9,811 nt of DNA from Opitutus sp. GAS368 (GTDB lineage Bacteria > Verrucomicrobiota > Verrucomicrobiia > Opitutales > Opitutaceae). Each line of letters opens with the position of its first letter. Position 1 is the stretch's first letter. Shown here piece after piece: positions 1-6,365 of the stretch. The translations under genes were made by a program, and so were the position numbers. Where the stretch lies: contig CAMAXB010000098.1 of NCBI GenBank assembly GCA_945862035.1, forward strand, positions 1-9,811, read 5' to 3'. The notes under the pieces were generated by a model. That model searched no databases, was not told the origin of the DNA, and worked only from the letters and a program-made list of their open reading frames with translations.

Positions 1-387
1 CGGCGGCGTGGCCGAGTTCCCAGATGTCCGTGGGACAGAATTTGGCCAATTCGTGCGGTTTCCAGGAGCTCCACGGATACGCAAGGGGATTGAGTTCAGG
101 GGCGCAGGCAGGAAGGCGTTCACCGTGCAGCCACTCGCTCTGGGTTGCAGGTAGGCGGTAAGGAGCTTGCTGCGACGGATCGGGGCGCCATCCCAAAGAA
201 GCAGGATTTTTTCGGGGACCTGGCGGGGCAACACCTGAAGGAACTCGATCTCCCGCGGGCTGCGGATCGGTTCGGCGTGCAGCCCGAAGGAGAAGTTGCG
301 CGGGCTCAGGCCGGCGATCGCGGAGAGGCTCTTCCCTTTGAAGTTGAAGATCAGGATCGGGGTCTGGCCGCGCGGCGCTCGCCGCGT
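1..387 (-). pseudogene. IS630-family transposase remnant (DDE domain), truncated and frameshifted
   Basis: Read on the minus strand, this matches the C-terminal DDE catalytic domain of IS630/Tc1-type transposases, which cut and paste insertion sequences. From position 387 one frame reads TRRAPRGQTPIL, then KSLSAIAGLSP, then LLLWDGAP with the second catalytic Asp, ending in LLTAYL. Homology then moves to another frame reading TQSEWLHGERLPACAPELNP and continuing to WELGHAA at the window edge. The switch is near 147-150 and fits loss of one base. The N-terminal helix-turn-helix and the first Asp motif (DESG) are absent. The third acidic residue, normally the E of NPxE, is Ala here (NPLA). A TGA stands directly upstream in the same frame (388-390). 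The element is therefore decayed; its far end lies outside the window, so no terminal repeats can be checked. The family call is by recognition of motifs. Confidence 0.8.
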
Positions 388-594
388 TCATGGGCCAGCT
401 CCGCGCCTTGGGCGACGGAGGTCCGGGCGAAGTGGAGGAGGCTCGCCAGTTTCGCGCGGGTGGTGCCCCAGGGCGCGCGCAAGCCGGGCGCGGTTGTGCG
501 GCCGCCGCAGGCCAGCCTGCGCCCCGGCGGCCGCGCCGAGGGAAGCGAGCAGCAGCCCCAGCGAAAGCCCGAGCAGGCGGGGGATGGGGTTAAC
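388..594 (-). pseudogene. Possible remnant of an exported protein: signal-peptide-like leader without a start codon
   Basis: On the minus strand one frame reads NPIPRLLGLSLGLLLASLG followed by AAAGAQA. This has the charged, hydrophobic and small-residue layout of a signal peptide with an AxA cleavage site. The codon where a start is expected (592-594) is GTT, and no ATG, GTG or TTG precedes it in this frame after the upstream stop. The rest of the frame is Arg/Pro-rich and unconvincing, and it ends at the TGA beside the transposase remnant. A neighbouring frame around 390-470 gives a more protein-like helix (TTRAKLASLLHFARTSVAQG). A frameshifted short gene is therefore possible. No family was recognised. 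In a GC-rich sequence a chance hydrophobic stretch is a real alternative. Confidence 0.25.
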
Positions 595-682
595 GCAACA
601 ATCGGCAGCCTGCCGCGGGATCGGCCCGCGTCAAAACCTTCGACATTTCGGGCTTGGTGGCTTTGGTTTCCCAATCCTGTCC
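595..682. other. Leader region upstream of metG
   Basis: This short stretch must hold the metG promoter unless transcription enters from further left. I see no convincing -35/-10 pair. A perfect 6-bp hairpin (CGCGGG, loop ATCGG, CCCGCG; 614-630) is present but is not followed by a T-run on the plus strand. The last bases before the metG start are pyrimidine-rich and lack a ribosome binding site. Confidence 0.4.
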
Positions 683-2203
683 ATGAAGACCTTCTACATC
701 ACGACCGCGATCGATTACGTGAACGGTTCGCCGCACCTTGGCCATGCCTATGAAAAGGTGCTGACGGACGTCATTGCCCGATTCCGGCGGATGATGGGCG
801 ACCAGGTTTACTTTCTGACCGGGGTCGACGAACATGGCCAGAAGGTCCAGCAAAGCGCCCGGAAGCGTGGCATCGAGCCCCAGCAATTCGTGGACGAGGT
901 CTCGCAGGAGTTCCGTGCGCTCTGCACGAAGCTGGATATCTCCAACGACGACTTTATCCGCACCACGGAGGAGCGGCATAAGCAGGTCGTGCGGCAGGTG
1001 CTCCAGCAGCTCTTCGACAAGGGCGAAATCTACAAGGCCGAGTACAAGGGCTTCTACAGCACGCGGCAGGAGCAGTTCCTGCAGGACAAGGACCGCAACC
1101 CCGATGGCAGCTGGCCGGAGCTCTACGGCGAGGTGACCGAGATCACGGAGACCAATTACTTCTTCAAGCTCCGGTCCTACCAAGACTGGCTGATCGATTT
1201 CCTCAAGGCGAACGAGAGCTTCGTGTTTCCCCGCTACCGCCAGAAGCAGGTCCTTGAATTCCTGAGCGAGCCCCTCAACGACCTGTGCATCTCCCGGCCG
1301 CGTGAGCGGCTCGAGTGGGGGATCCCGCTGCCGTTTGACGATGGCTTCGTCACCTACGTCTGGTTCGATGCCCTGCTCACCTATTACTCCGCGGTCGTGG
1401 ACCGTCCGGGCCTCTGGCCCGCCGATTTCCATGTGATCGGCAAGGACATCCTCGTCCCGCCCCATGCCGTCTACTGGCCCATCATGCTCAAGGCCGCCGG
1501 CATCGAGCCGCCCAAGTCGCTGCTCGCGCACGGGTGGTGGTCGATCAACGGCGCGAAGATGTCCAAGAGCACGGGTAATTTCGTGGAGCCGGGTGAGTTC
1601 GTCGACACCTATGGCGTGGATGCTCTGCGCTACTTCATGATCCGCGAGATGAGCGTCGGGCAGGACAGCGATTTCTCGCTCAATCAGTTCCTCGCCCGCT
1701 ACAACGGTGAACTTGCCAACAACCTCGGCAACCTGGTGAACCGCACGCTGAACATGACGAATCGTTTCTCCGCGGGCATCATTCCCGCCGCGGCCACCGA
1801 CGGCGCCCCGGAGGAGGCACTGCGCGCGCTCTGGACCAAGACGCGCGAGGAGGTGATCCCACTCTGCGAGGGCTTTCAGTTCCACATCGCGCTTGAGCGC
1901 ACCTTCGCCTTCATCACCGCGACGAATGCCTACATCGAGCTGCGGGCGCCCTGGAAACTGGGCAAGTCCGCCACGCCCGAGGACGCGGCGCTGCTCAAGA
2001 CCTCGCTTGCCACCATGGCCGAGGCCCTCCGGCTGGGCGCCGCCCTCCTGACGGCGGTCATGCCTTCGACCGTACGCAAGATCAACGGCGTCCTGGGCCA
2101 CGAGGCCGGCGCTGTCTGGTCGGACGAGTTGGCCTGGGGCGCCCGCCTGACCGGCCGCACGGTCGCCGCCACGGCCATTTTGTTCCCCAAGCCGACCACT
2201 TGA
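683..2203 (+). CDS. metG: Methionine--tRNA ligase (MetRS), zinc-knuckle-free type
   Basis: The protein charges tRNA-Met with methionine in the cytoplasm using ATP, supplying both initiator and elongator tRNA. It is 506 residues long, the usual size for short MetRS without the C-terminal tRNA-binding domain. The class I signatures are HLGH at residues 18-21 and KMSKS at 292-296, with GVDEHGQ between them. The start at 683 is chosen because MKTFYITTAIDYVNG is the normal MetRS N-terminus; the same frame stays open far upstream but gives an Arg/Pro-rich, non-homologous extension. In the connective peptide the position of the zinc Cys pairs reads YSTRQEQF, so no zinc knuckle is expected. The anticodon-binding helical domain follows KMSKS, including the NNLGNLVNRTL segment. 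No Shine-Dalgarno sequence is visible. The stop codon lies inside the left arm of an A/T-rich inverted repeat. Confidence 0.97.
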   Translation: MKTFYITTAIDYVNGSPHLGHAYEKVLTDVIARFRRMMGDQVYFLTGVDEHGQKVQQSARKRGIEPQQFVDEVSQEFRALCTKLDISNDDFIRTTEERHKQVVRQVLQQLFDKGEIYKAEYKGFYSTRQEQFLQDKDRNPDGSWPELYGEVTEITETNYFFKLRSYQDWLIDFLKANESFVFPRYRQKQVLEFLSEPLNDLCISRPRERLEWGIPLPFDDGFVTYVWFDALLTYYSAVVDRPGLWPADFHVIGKDILVPPHAVYWPIMLKAAGIEPPKSLLAHGWWSINGAKMSKSTGNFVEPGEFVDTYGVDALRYFMIREMSVGQDSDFSLNQFLARYNGELANNLGNLVNRTLNMTNRFSAGIIPAAATDGAPEEALRALWTKTREEVIPLCEGFQFHIALERTFAFITATNAYIELRAPWKLGKSATPEDAALLKTSLATMAEALRLGAALLTAVMPSTVRKINGVLGHEAGAVWSDELAWGARLTGRTVAATAILFPKPTT

Positions 2204-2336
2204 TTTTCGAGTTTCGATCTTGGATTTTCGATTTCAGCGCGGAACCGGTAGCCAGCCCTCGGTCAAGCGCCCTGTGAAGCTCGGTTGATCACGACTCCGA
2301 CAATCGAAATTCAAAATTCGAAAAATCGAAAATTCC
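2201..2336. repeat. A/T-rich imperfect inverted repeat between metG and the isochorismate synthase gene
   Basis: The left arm (2201-2236) is built from TTTTCGA-like units. The right arm (2302-2336) carries the reverse complement as TCGAAA-like units. Roughly 26 of about 33 positions pair by eye with one single-base offset. The arms are about 65 bases apart, and the sequence between them has the ordinary GC-rich composition. The left arm begins at the metG TGA and the right arm ends 12 bases before the next start codon. The arms could form a long stem at the end of the metG transcript. They could also be members of a dispersed intergenic repeat family. Confidence 0.6.
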
Positions 2337-2348
2337 CCATTTGCGCCC

Positions 2349-3764
2349 ATGACGATCCTGCCGCTTGATCCCACGGCCAACGCAAATCCCGCGGCACTGG
2401 GTTCGTTCCTGCGCCAGTGTCGGGACGCGGCCGCCCGGGATGGCCAGCCCAAGCTGGTCAGCATCACGGTGACCGTCGGTGCGCTGGATCCGCTGGCGGT
2501 GCTGGAGTCGATCTTCGAGCCGGGCGAGCCGCATTTCTACACCGAGCGGCCCTCGCTCCAAAGTGCCGTTTCCGGGGCGGAGGTGGCGGTGGCGCACACG
2601 GCAGCGGGTCCCGGGCGATTCGCCGCCGTGCAGGCGTTCATCGATCGGACCTTGGCGAACACCCTGGCGGTCGGCGACCTTTCCGCGCCGTTCAGTGGAC
2701 CTCATTTCTTCACCGCCTTCGCCTTTCAGGATGAGGTCGAACCCGGCGAGGCCTTTCCGGCGGCGCGGGTCTTTGTGCCCCGGTGGCAGGTCGCGCGTGC
2801 AGGCGACGTGACCACCGCGGTGGCCAACCTGCTGGTGACACCCGAGGCGGATCTGGCTCAGCTCACGGAGCGGGTCTGGCGCGCCCACGGAAAGTTCCGG
2901 GGTTTCCGCTATCAGGCGCCGGTCGCCGAGGCCTCTCCCGGCCGGCCGGCATTTGCCGTCAAGGATGCGGGCGACTACCGTGCCGCGGTCGCCTGCGGTC
3001 TGGACCGCATCGCCGCGGGCGAATTTCGCAAGATCGTGGTGGCCCGCGCGCGTGATATCGGATCCGACCGGCCGCTGCATCCCCTGCGGCTGCTCAACGG
3101 GCTGCGCCAGCGTTATCCGGACTGCTACGCCTTCTCCGTCGGCAACGAGCGGGGAGACAGCTTTATTGGTGCGAGCCCGGAGAGGCTGGTCCGCGTAAGC
3201 AAGGGCGTGCTCGAGACCGAGGCCCTCGCCGGATCCGCCCCGCGCGGCGCGGGCGCCAGCGAGGATGCGGCGCTCGCCGACGGGCTCCAGCACAGCGAGA
3301 AGGACCTGCGCGAACAGCGCCACGTGCTCGACTCGATCGTGCGCCGGCTCGCGCCCCTCGGAGTCGTTCCGGAATTCCCCGGCGAGCCCGGCATCAAGCG
3401 GCTGGCCAACGTGCAGCACCTGCACACGCCGGTCACCGCCGAACTGCCCGCCGGGGTGCGTCTGCTCGATGCGCTGGCGCAGCTGCACCCGACTCCGGCC
3501 GTCGGCGGCACGCCCCGCGAGCCGGCGGTGGCCCGGATCCGGGAGCTCGAAGGCTTTCCGCGCGGGCTCTATGCCGGCGCGCTCGGCTGGATCAATTCCC
3601 GGGGTGGCGGCGAGTTTTTCGTGGGCCTGCGGTCGGCCCTGATTCAGGGCGCAACCGCACGCCTTTATGCCGGCGCCGGGATCGTTGCCGGTTCGTCACC
3701 GGATCGCGAATACGCCGAGACCGAGCTCAAGTTCCGGGCGATGCAGGACGCGCTGCTCGGGTGA
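2349..3764 (+). CDS. menF: Isochorismate synthase (chorismate-binding enzyme)
   Basis: This enzyme converts chorismate to isochorismate in a Mg-dependent reaction, the first committed step to menaquinone, or to catecholate siderophores in other settings. The protein has 471 residues. The C-terminal chorismate-binding domain is complete: KIVVARA with the presumed base Lys228, FIGASPERL, TEALAGSAPRG with the presumed acid Glu291, NVQHLHTPV, LHPTPAVGGTPR, and AGAGIVAGS followed by a Glu/Thr-containing tail (AETELKF) that binds Mg in the family. The Lys in KIVVARA favours isochorismate or salicylate synthase over anthranilate synthase. No menD, menH or siderophore gene is adjacent, so menF is preferred over entC only because a lone copy most often serves quinone synthesis. 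The start follows the right arm of the A/T-rich repeat, without a Shine-Dalgarno sequence. Confidence 0.9.
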   Translation: MTILPLDPTANANPAALGSFLRQCRDAAARDGQPKLVSITVTVGALDPLAVLESIFEPGEPHFYTERPSLQSAVSGAEVAVAHTAAGPGRFAAVQAFIDRTLANTLAVGDLSAPFSGPHFFTAFAFQDEVEPGEAFPAARVFVPRWQVARAGDVTTAVANLLVTPEADLAQLTERVWRAHGKFRGFRYQAPVAEASPGRPAFAVKDAGDYRAAVACGLDRIAAGEFRKIVVARARDIGSDRPLHPLRLLNGLRQRYPDCYAFSVGNERGDSFIGASPERLVRVSKGVLETEALAGSAPRGAGASEDAALADGLQHSEKDLREQRHVLDSIVRRLAPLGVVPEFPGEPGIKRLANVQHLHTPVTAELPAGVRLLDALAQLHPTPAVGGTPREPAVARIRELEGFPRGLYAGALGWINSRGGGEFFVGLRSALIQGATARLYAGAGIVAGSSPDREYAETELKFRAMQDALLG

Positions 3765-3801
3765 GCGCGGCGGCAGGGCCCGGAATTCCATCAAGACGGG
3801 A

Positions 3802-4686
3802 TTAGCGAGGCGCTTTTTGCCGGATGGCATCGACGGCGGCCTTCGCGCGATAGGCGACGATCCGGCGGGCGTTGGCGAGGGTCTGCTCCACGGGCGCGAG
3901 CGAAACCCCGTTGACGGAGAACTTCCCGGCGGCGATGCGCTGGGGCATGCGGACGGTCATCGGATCAACGAGCATCATCACGGAGGCGATGCTGTATTCG
4001 TCGTGCGTGCCGTCCGCGACCTCATTGACCCCGAGGGTCTTCAGCCACGAGCGGACCTCGACGTAGTTATAGTACTCGGCGATGTAGCTGACCGCCGGCT
4101 TGCCACCCCAGCGGGCGTGGAGCGTCCCGGCGACCTTCTGCATGCCGGCGACGTTTGGGCCGCTGTCCGCGAGGAATACGATATGCTCGAAGCCGTGCGC
4201 GCGCATGCTGCGGGCGATGTCGGTCAAGAGGGCCTCGAAGGTTTCCGCGCTGACGCTAATCGTGCCGGCGAAAACCATGTGCGCGGTCGGCGGCTCGATG
4301 TCGCCCTCGGGCGTGAACGGGATGATCGGGGCGACCAGTGCGTTGCCGAGCTCGCGGGCAATGGCCTCGGTGGTCGCGCGCAGAACGTAGTTGTGCTTCC
4401 CGGTGGCCAGGTAGGCGCCGTTGGCCTCAATGCCGCCGCTCGCGATGATCACGGTCTTTTTGCCGGCCGCGATGGCGTCGCGGACCTCCATCCAGGTCAG
4501 TTCCTCGATGAAGACCGAGTCGAGTGCTTCGATCGGCCGCGGGGCGTTCAGGGTCGCGAGGGTCTCCTCGCGCGTCGGTACGCCCGGCACGGTTGAGCGC
4601 GGAGCGAGGGCCGGCTCGGCCGGGAGGGCCGCGGTGAGGGTTAGGCTAGCCACGGCAGAGCGCAGCAGGAGGAGAAGCGGGTGCAT
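3802..4686 (-). CDS. Exported creatininase-family protein with altered metal-site residues
   Basis: Creatininase-family enzymes are metal-dependent amidohydrolases acting on cyclic or small amides; the substrate here is unknown. The 294-residue protein begins with a signal peptide (MHPLLLLLRSAVASLTLTAA, then LPAEPA), so it is probably periplasmic or secreted, and this supports the chosen start. The family domain covers roughly residues 55-285. The first ligand motif, usually E-x-H-G ending in T-D, reads IEANGAYLATGKHN: Glu87 is kept, His is replaced by Asn89 and Asp by His98. The NGHGGN-type motif reads ADSGPN (residues 173-178). The last motif keeps Glu230 in GTHDEYS. I recall an exported creatininase subfamily with similar EQNG and GKHN motifs, so this may be a subfamily trait. 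It converges on menF with 37 bases between stops. Its leader is C-rich without a ribosome binding site. Confidence 0.8.
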   Translation of the reverse strand: MHPLLLLLRSAVASLTLTAALPAEPALAPRSTVPGVPTREETLATLNAPRPIEALDSVFIEELTWMEVRDAIAAGKKTVIIASGGIEANGAYLATGKHNYVLRATTEAIARELGNALVAPIIPFTPEGDIEPPTAHMVFAGTISVSAETFEALLTDIARSMRAHGFEHIVFLADSGPNVAGMQKVAGTLHARWGGKPAVSYIAEYYNYVEVRSWLKTLGVNEVADGTHDEYSIASVMMLVDPMTVRMPQRIAAGKFSVNGVSLAPVEQTLANARRIVAYRAKAAVDAIRQKAPR

Positions 4687-4722
4687 CGGGGAGGGGGGGT
4701 GGGGTGTTGGGAGCGAATCGTG

Positions 4723-4759
4723 GGTCCGCGGGTGCCCGCTGGCGAGTGCGGGCTGGACC
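4723..4759. promoter_or_regulatory. Stem-loop in the divergent intergenic region
   Basis: GCCCGC (4734-4739) pairs with GCGGGC (4748-4753) around an 8-base loop. The outer arms GGTCC (4723-4727) and GGACC (4755-4759) also pair, leaving an asymmetric bulge. A competing pairing is possible, because GCGGG at 4728-4732 is complementary to CCCGC at 4735-4739. The structure sits 37 bases upstream of the minus-strand creatininase-family start, where it could lie in that mRNA's leader. No T-run follows on either strand, so it is not a typical terminator. Function is unknown. Confidence 0.35.
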
Positions 4760-4809
4760 GGCGTGATTGCCTCTGGACAACTAAGGCCATTCAGTGGCGA
4801 TGGTTTAGT

Positions 4810-4842
4810 TGAGTTGACTGCCCCATGAACTCAGCATTGCAA
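4810..4842 (+). promoter_or_regulatory. Weak candidate promoter or operator upstream of the ATP-grasp gene
   Basis: TTGACT at 4814-4819 resembles a -35 box. At 17-base spacing the -10 position reads TTGCAA (4837-4842), which is a poor match. An inverted repeat overlaps it: TGAGTT (4810-4815) and AACTCA (4828-4833), separated by 12 bases. This is the least GC-rich part of the divergent region. The evidence is suggestive only. Confidence 0.2.
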
Positions 4843-4904
4843 TCCCCGCTCGTTTCACCGCGAGGGTCTCTCTCCGCGGCCCCGGTGAGGCCCCTTTACC
4901 CGCC

Positions 4905-5858
4905 ATGTCCAAGATCTACGTCATCCACGAGAACGCTGAATGGGTCATGCCCCTCCGCGCGGCGTTCGCCGAGCTGAACCTGCCCTTCGAGGAATGGCAC
5001 CTCGATCAAGGGGTCCTTGATTTCTCGTCCCCGCCACCGGAGGGCGTGTTCTACAATCGCATGAGCGCGTCGTCGCACACGCGTGGTCACCGGTATGCGC
5101 CCGAGTACACCTCGACCGTGCTGGCCTGGCTCGAATCCCACGGCCGCCGGGTGGTGAACAACAGCCGTGCCCTGCAGCTGGAGATCAACAAGATTGCGCA
5201 GTATGCCAAGTTGAGAAATTACGGCATCCGCACGCCCCGCACCATGGCGGCGATCGGCAAGCAGAACGTGATTGCGGCCGCGGCCAAGTTTGAGGGTGCG
5301 TTCATCACCAAGCACAATCGCGCCGGCAAGGGGCTGGGGGTGCGGCTCTTCCAGTCGCAGGCCGCGCTGCAGGACTACGTCAATGGCGGCGAGTTCGACG
5401 ATTCGGTCGACGGCATCACGCTGATCCAGCAGTATGTCCGCGCGCCCGCGCCGTTCATCACGCGCGTCGAGTTTATCGGCGGGAAGTTCCTTTATGCCGT
5501 GCAGGTCGACACGTCGCTGGGCTTTGAGCTGTGTCCGGCGGATGCGTGCGCCATTGGCGACGCGTTCTGCCCGGTGGGCACGACCCCGGTGGCGGCGCCA
5601 GTGGCGGCCGCTCCGCGCTTCTGCATCCTGCCGTCCTTCGACCACCCGATCATCAAGTCTTACCAAGCCTTCCTCGCGGACAACGGCATTGAGGTCGCGG
5701 GCATCGAGTTCATCGCGGACGAGCACGGCGAGCTGTACACGTACGACGTGAATACCAACACGAATTACAACAGCAGCGCCGAGGCGGACGCCCAGAAGTT
5801 TGGCATGCGGTCGATTGCGGCCTTCCTCGGCGCGGAACTCCGCAAGCTCAAAGCCTGA
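4905..5858 (+). CDS. RimK/GshB-like ATP-grasp ligase of unknown substrate
   Basis: ATP-grasp ligases join a carboxylate to an amine (or sometimes a thiol or alcohol) through an acyl-phosphate. This 317-residue cytoplasmic protein has a pre-ATP-grasp N-terminal domain (about residues 1-105, with FYNRMSASSHTRGHR at 49-63), then the ATP-binding lobe with ITKHNRAGKGLGV (134-146). The Mg-binding end of the active site includes Glu268 in AGIEFI and DVNTNTNYN (281-289). The FELCPADAC segment (207-215) and a short Ala/Pro-rich stretch (PVAAPVAAAP, 228-237) precede the last subdomain. The fold resembles alpha-L-glutamate ligases, and databases often label such proteins so, but nothing here identifies the amino acid or acceptor. 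A small gene starts 13 bases after its stop, implying co-transcription. The start is the first Met of a normal N-terminus; GGTGAGG lies too far upstream to be a good ribosome binding site. Confidence 0.85.
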   Translation: MSKIYVIHENAEWVMPLRAAFAELNLPFEEWHLDQGVLDFSSPPPEGVFYNRMSASSHTRGHRYAPEYTSTVLAWLESHGRRVVNNSRALQLEINKIAQYAKLRNYGIRTPRTMAAIGKQNVIAAAAKFEGAFITKHNRAGKGLGVRLFQSQAALQDYVNGGEFDDSVDGITLIQQYVRAPAPFITRVEFIGGKFLYAVQVDTSLGFELCPADACAIGDAFCPVGTTPVAAPVAAAPRFCILPSFDHPIIKSYQAFLADNGIEVAGIEFIADEHGELYTYDVNTNTNYNSSAEADAQKFGMRSIAAFLGAELRKLKA

Positions 5859-5871
5859 ACGCCCTCCCGCC

Positions 5872-6114
5872 ATGGCCGACACCCCGGATCCCAAGTTCCA
5901 GAATTACAAGCAGGCGGAGCGCAAGGCGCTCGAGATCCTCGCGCAGATGAAGACCGCGGGCGCGAACAAGGTGGATATGGAACTCGCGTTCCTCGTTGCC
6001 GTCTTTGAGTTGCACAAGGGCACCGCCCCGGCGGCGACGGTCGCATCGATCGTGCAGGGCCACCTCAAACAGATCGTGCCCTACTATGCCTCCAAGGAGG
6101 CATCGGCGAACTGA
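5872..6114 (+). CDS. Small helical protein of unknown function, partner of the ATP-grasp ligase
   Basis: I do not recognise this 80-residue protein. It has no signal peptide, no membrane segment and no Cys. It looks like three helices: about residues 10-29 (charged, with ERKALEILAQMK), 33-50 (more hydrophobic, with MELAFLVAVFELHKG) and 52-72 (APAATVASIVQGHLKQIVPYY). A short polar tail follows (ASKEASAN). The start at 5872 is the first ATG after the ligase stop at 5858; further upstream in the same frame lies sequence overlapping the ligase. The 13-base gap and shared strand imply one transcript. It could be a protein substrate, a carrier or an adaptor of the ligase, but that rests only on position. 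No graspetide-like core with repeated Thr and Asp/Glu is seen. The codon pattern and helix periodicity make a real gene likely. Confidence 0.7.
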   Translation: MADTPDPKFQNYKQAERKALEILAQMKTAGANKVDMELAFLVAVFELHKGTAPAATVASIVQGHLKQIVPYYASKEASAN

Positions 6115-6216
6115 GTTCGGACGTTCTCCCATCGGTCCCCACGCAAACAGGGTCCAGGCGGAGACGAGATTCGCGGACGGGCGGGGTCCGTCGGCGCCCA
6201 AATCGGCTACGATAAG

Positions 6217-6235
6217 CCCCTCGGCGGGGAGTTTT
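6217..6235 (+). terminator. Weak terminator-like hairpin after the small gene
   Basis: CCCC (6217-6220) and GGGG (6226-6229) flank a five-base loop and are followed by AGTTTT. The stem is only four pairs, so this is a marginal candidate for the end of the ATP-grasp transcript. The rest of 6115-6365 shows no gene or other structure that I can support. Confidence 0.2.
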
Positions 6236-6365
6236 GGCGGCGCCGGATCAAATTTTTCAAGCTGAACGCGCCCTTGCGCGGGCAACCCGGCATTGGTCAA
6301 AGGTTTGATCGAACAGGAGGATTGCGTCGGGCCCGCGCCCTGCCGCACGCTCCGCACACTGCTCC

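Noticed and set aside
140..155. Programmed frameshift in the IS630 transposase
   Set aside because: No clear slippery heptamer is seen at the switch, and the catalytic Glu is also lost, so mutational decay is the simpler explanation.
614..630. Hairpin CGCGGG/CCCGCG upstream of metG as a terminator
   Set aside because: The stem is only six pairs and no T-run follows on the plus strand; such short GC palindromes are frequent in this composition.
296..682. Upstream in-frame extension of the MetRS reading frame
   Set aside because: The added residues are Arg/Pro-rich and not MetRS-like, while the Met at 683 begins the canonical N-terminus. The extension also overlaps older minus-strand remnants.
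590..2101. 503-codon minus-strand open frame opposite metG
   Set aside because: It is fully antisense to a gene with complete MetRS motifs, and its own composition is not protein-like.
2289..3488. 399-codon minus-strand open frame opposite the isochorismate synthase gene
   Set aside because: Shadow of a well-supported gene; no motifs of its own.
3667..4596. 309-codon plus-strand open frame opposite the creatininase-family gene
   Set aside because: It overlaps the menF 3' end and is antisense to a gene with a signal peptide and a recognisable domain; its sequence is Arg/Gly/Asp-rich without a domain.
4896..5894. 332-codon minus-strand open frame opposite the ATP-grasp gene
   Set aside because: Antisense shadow; the plus strand carries the ATP-grasp motifs.
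5872..6114. Small protein as a graspetide precursor
   Set aside because: It lacks a repeated Thr/Ser plus Asp/Glu core and looks like a folded helical protein, so a ribosomal-peptide natural product is not supported.
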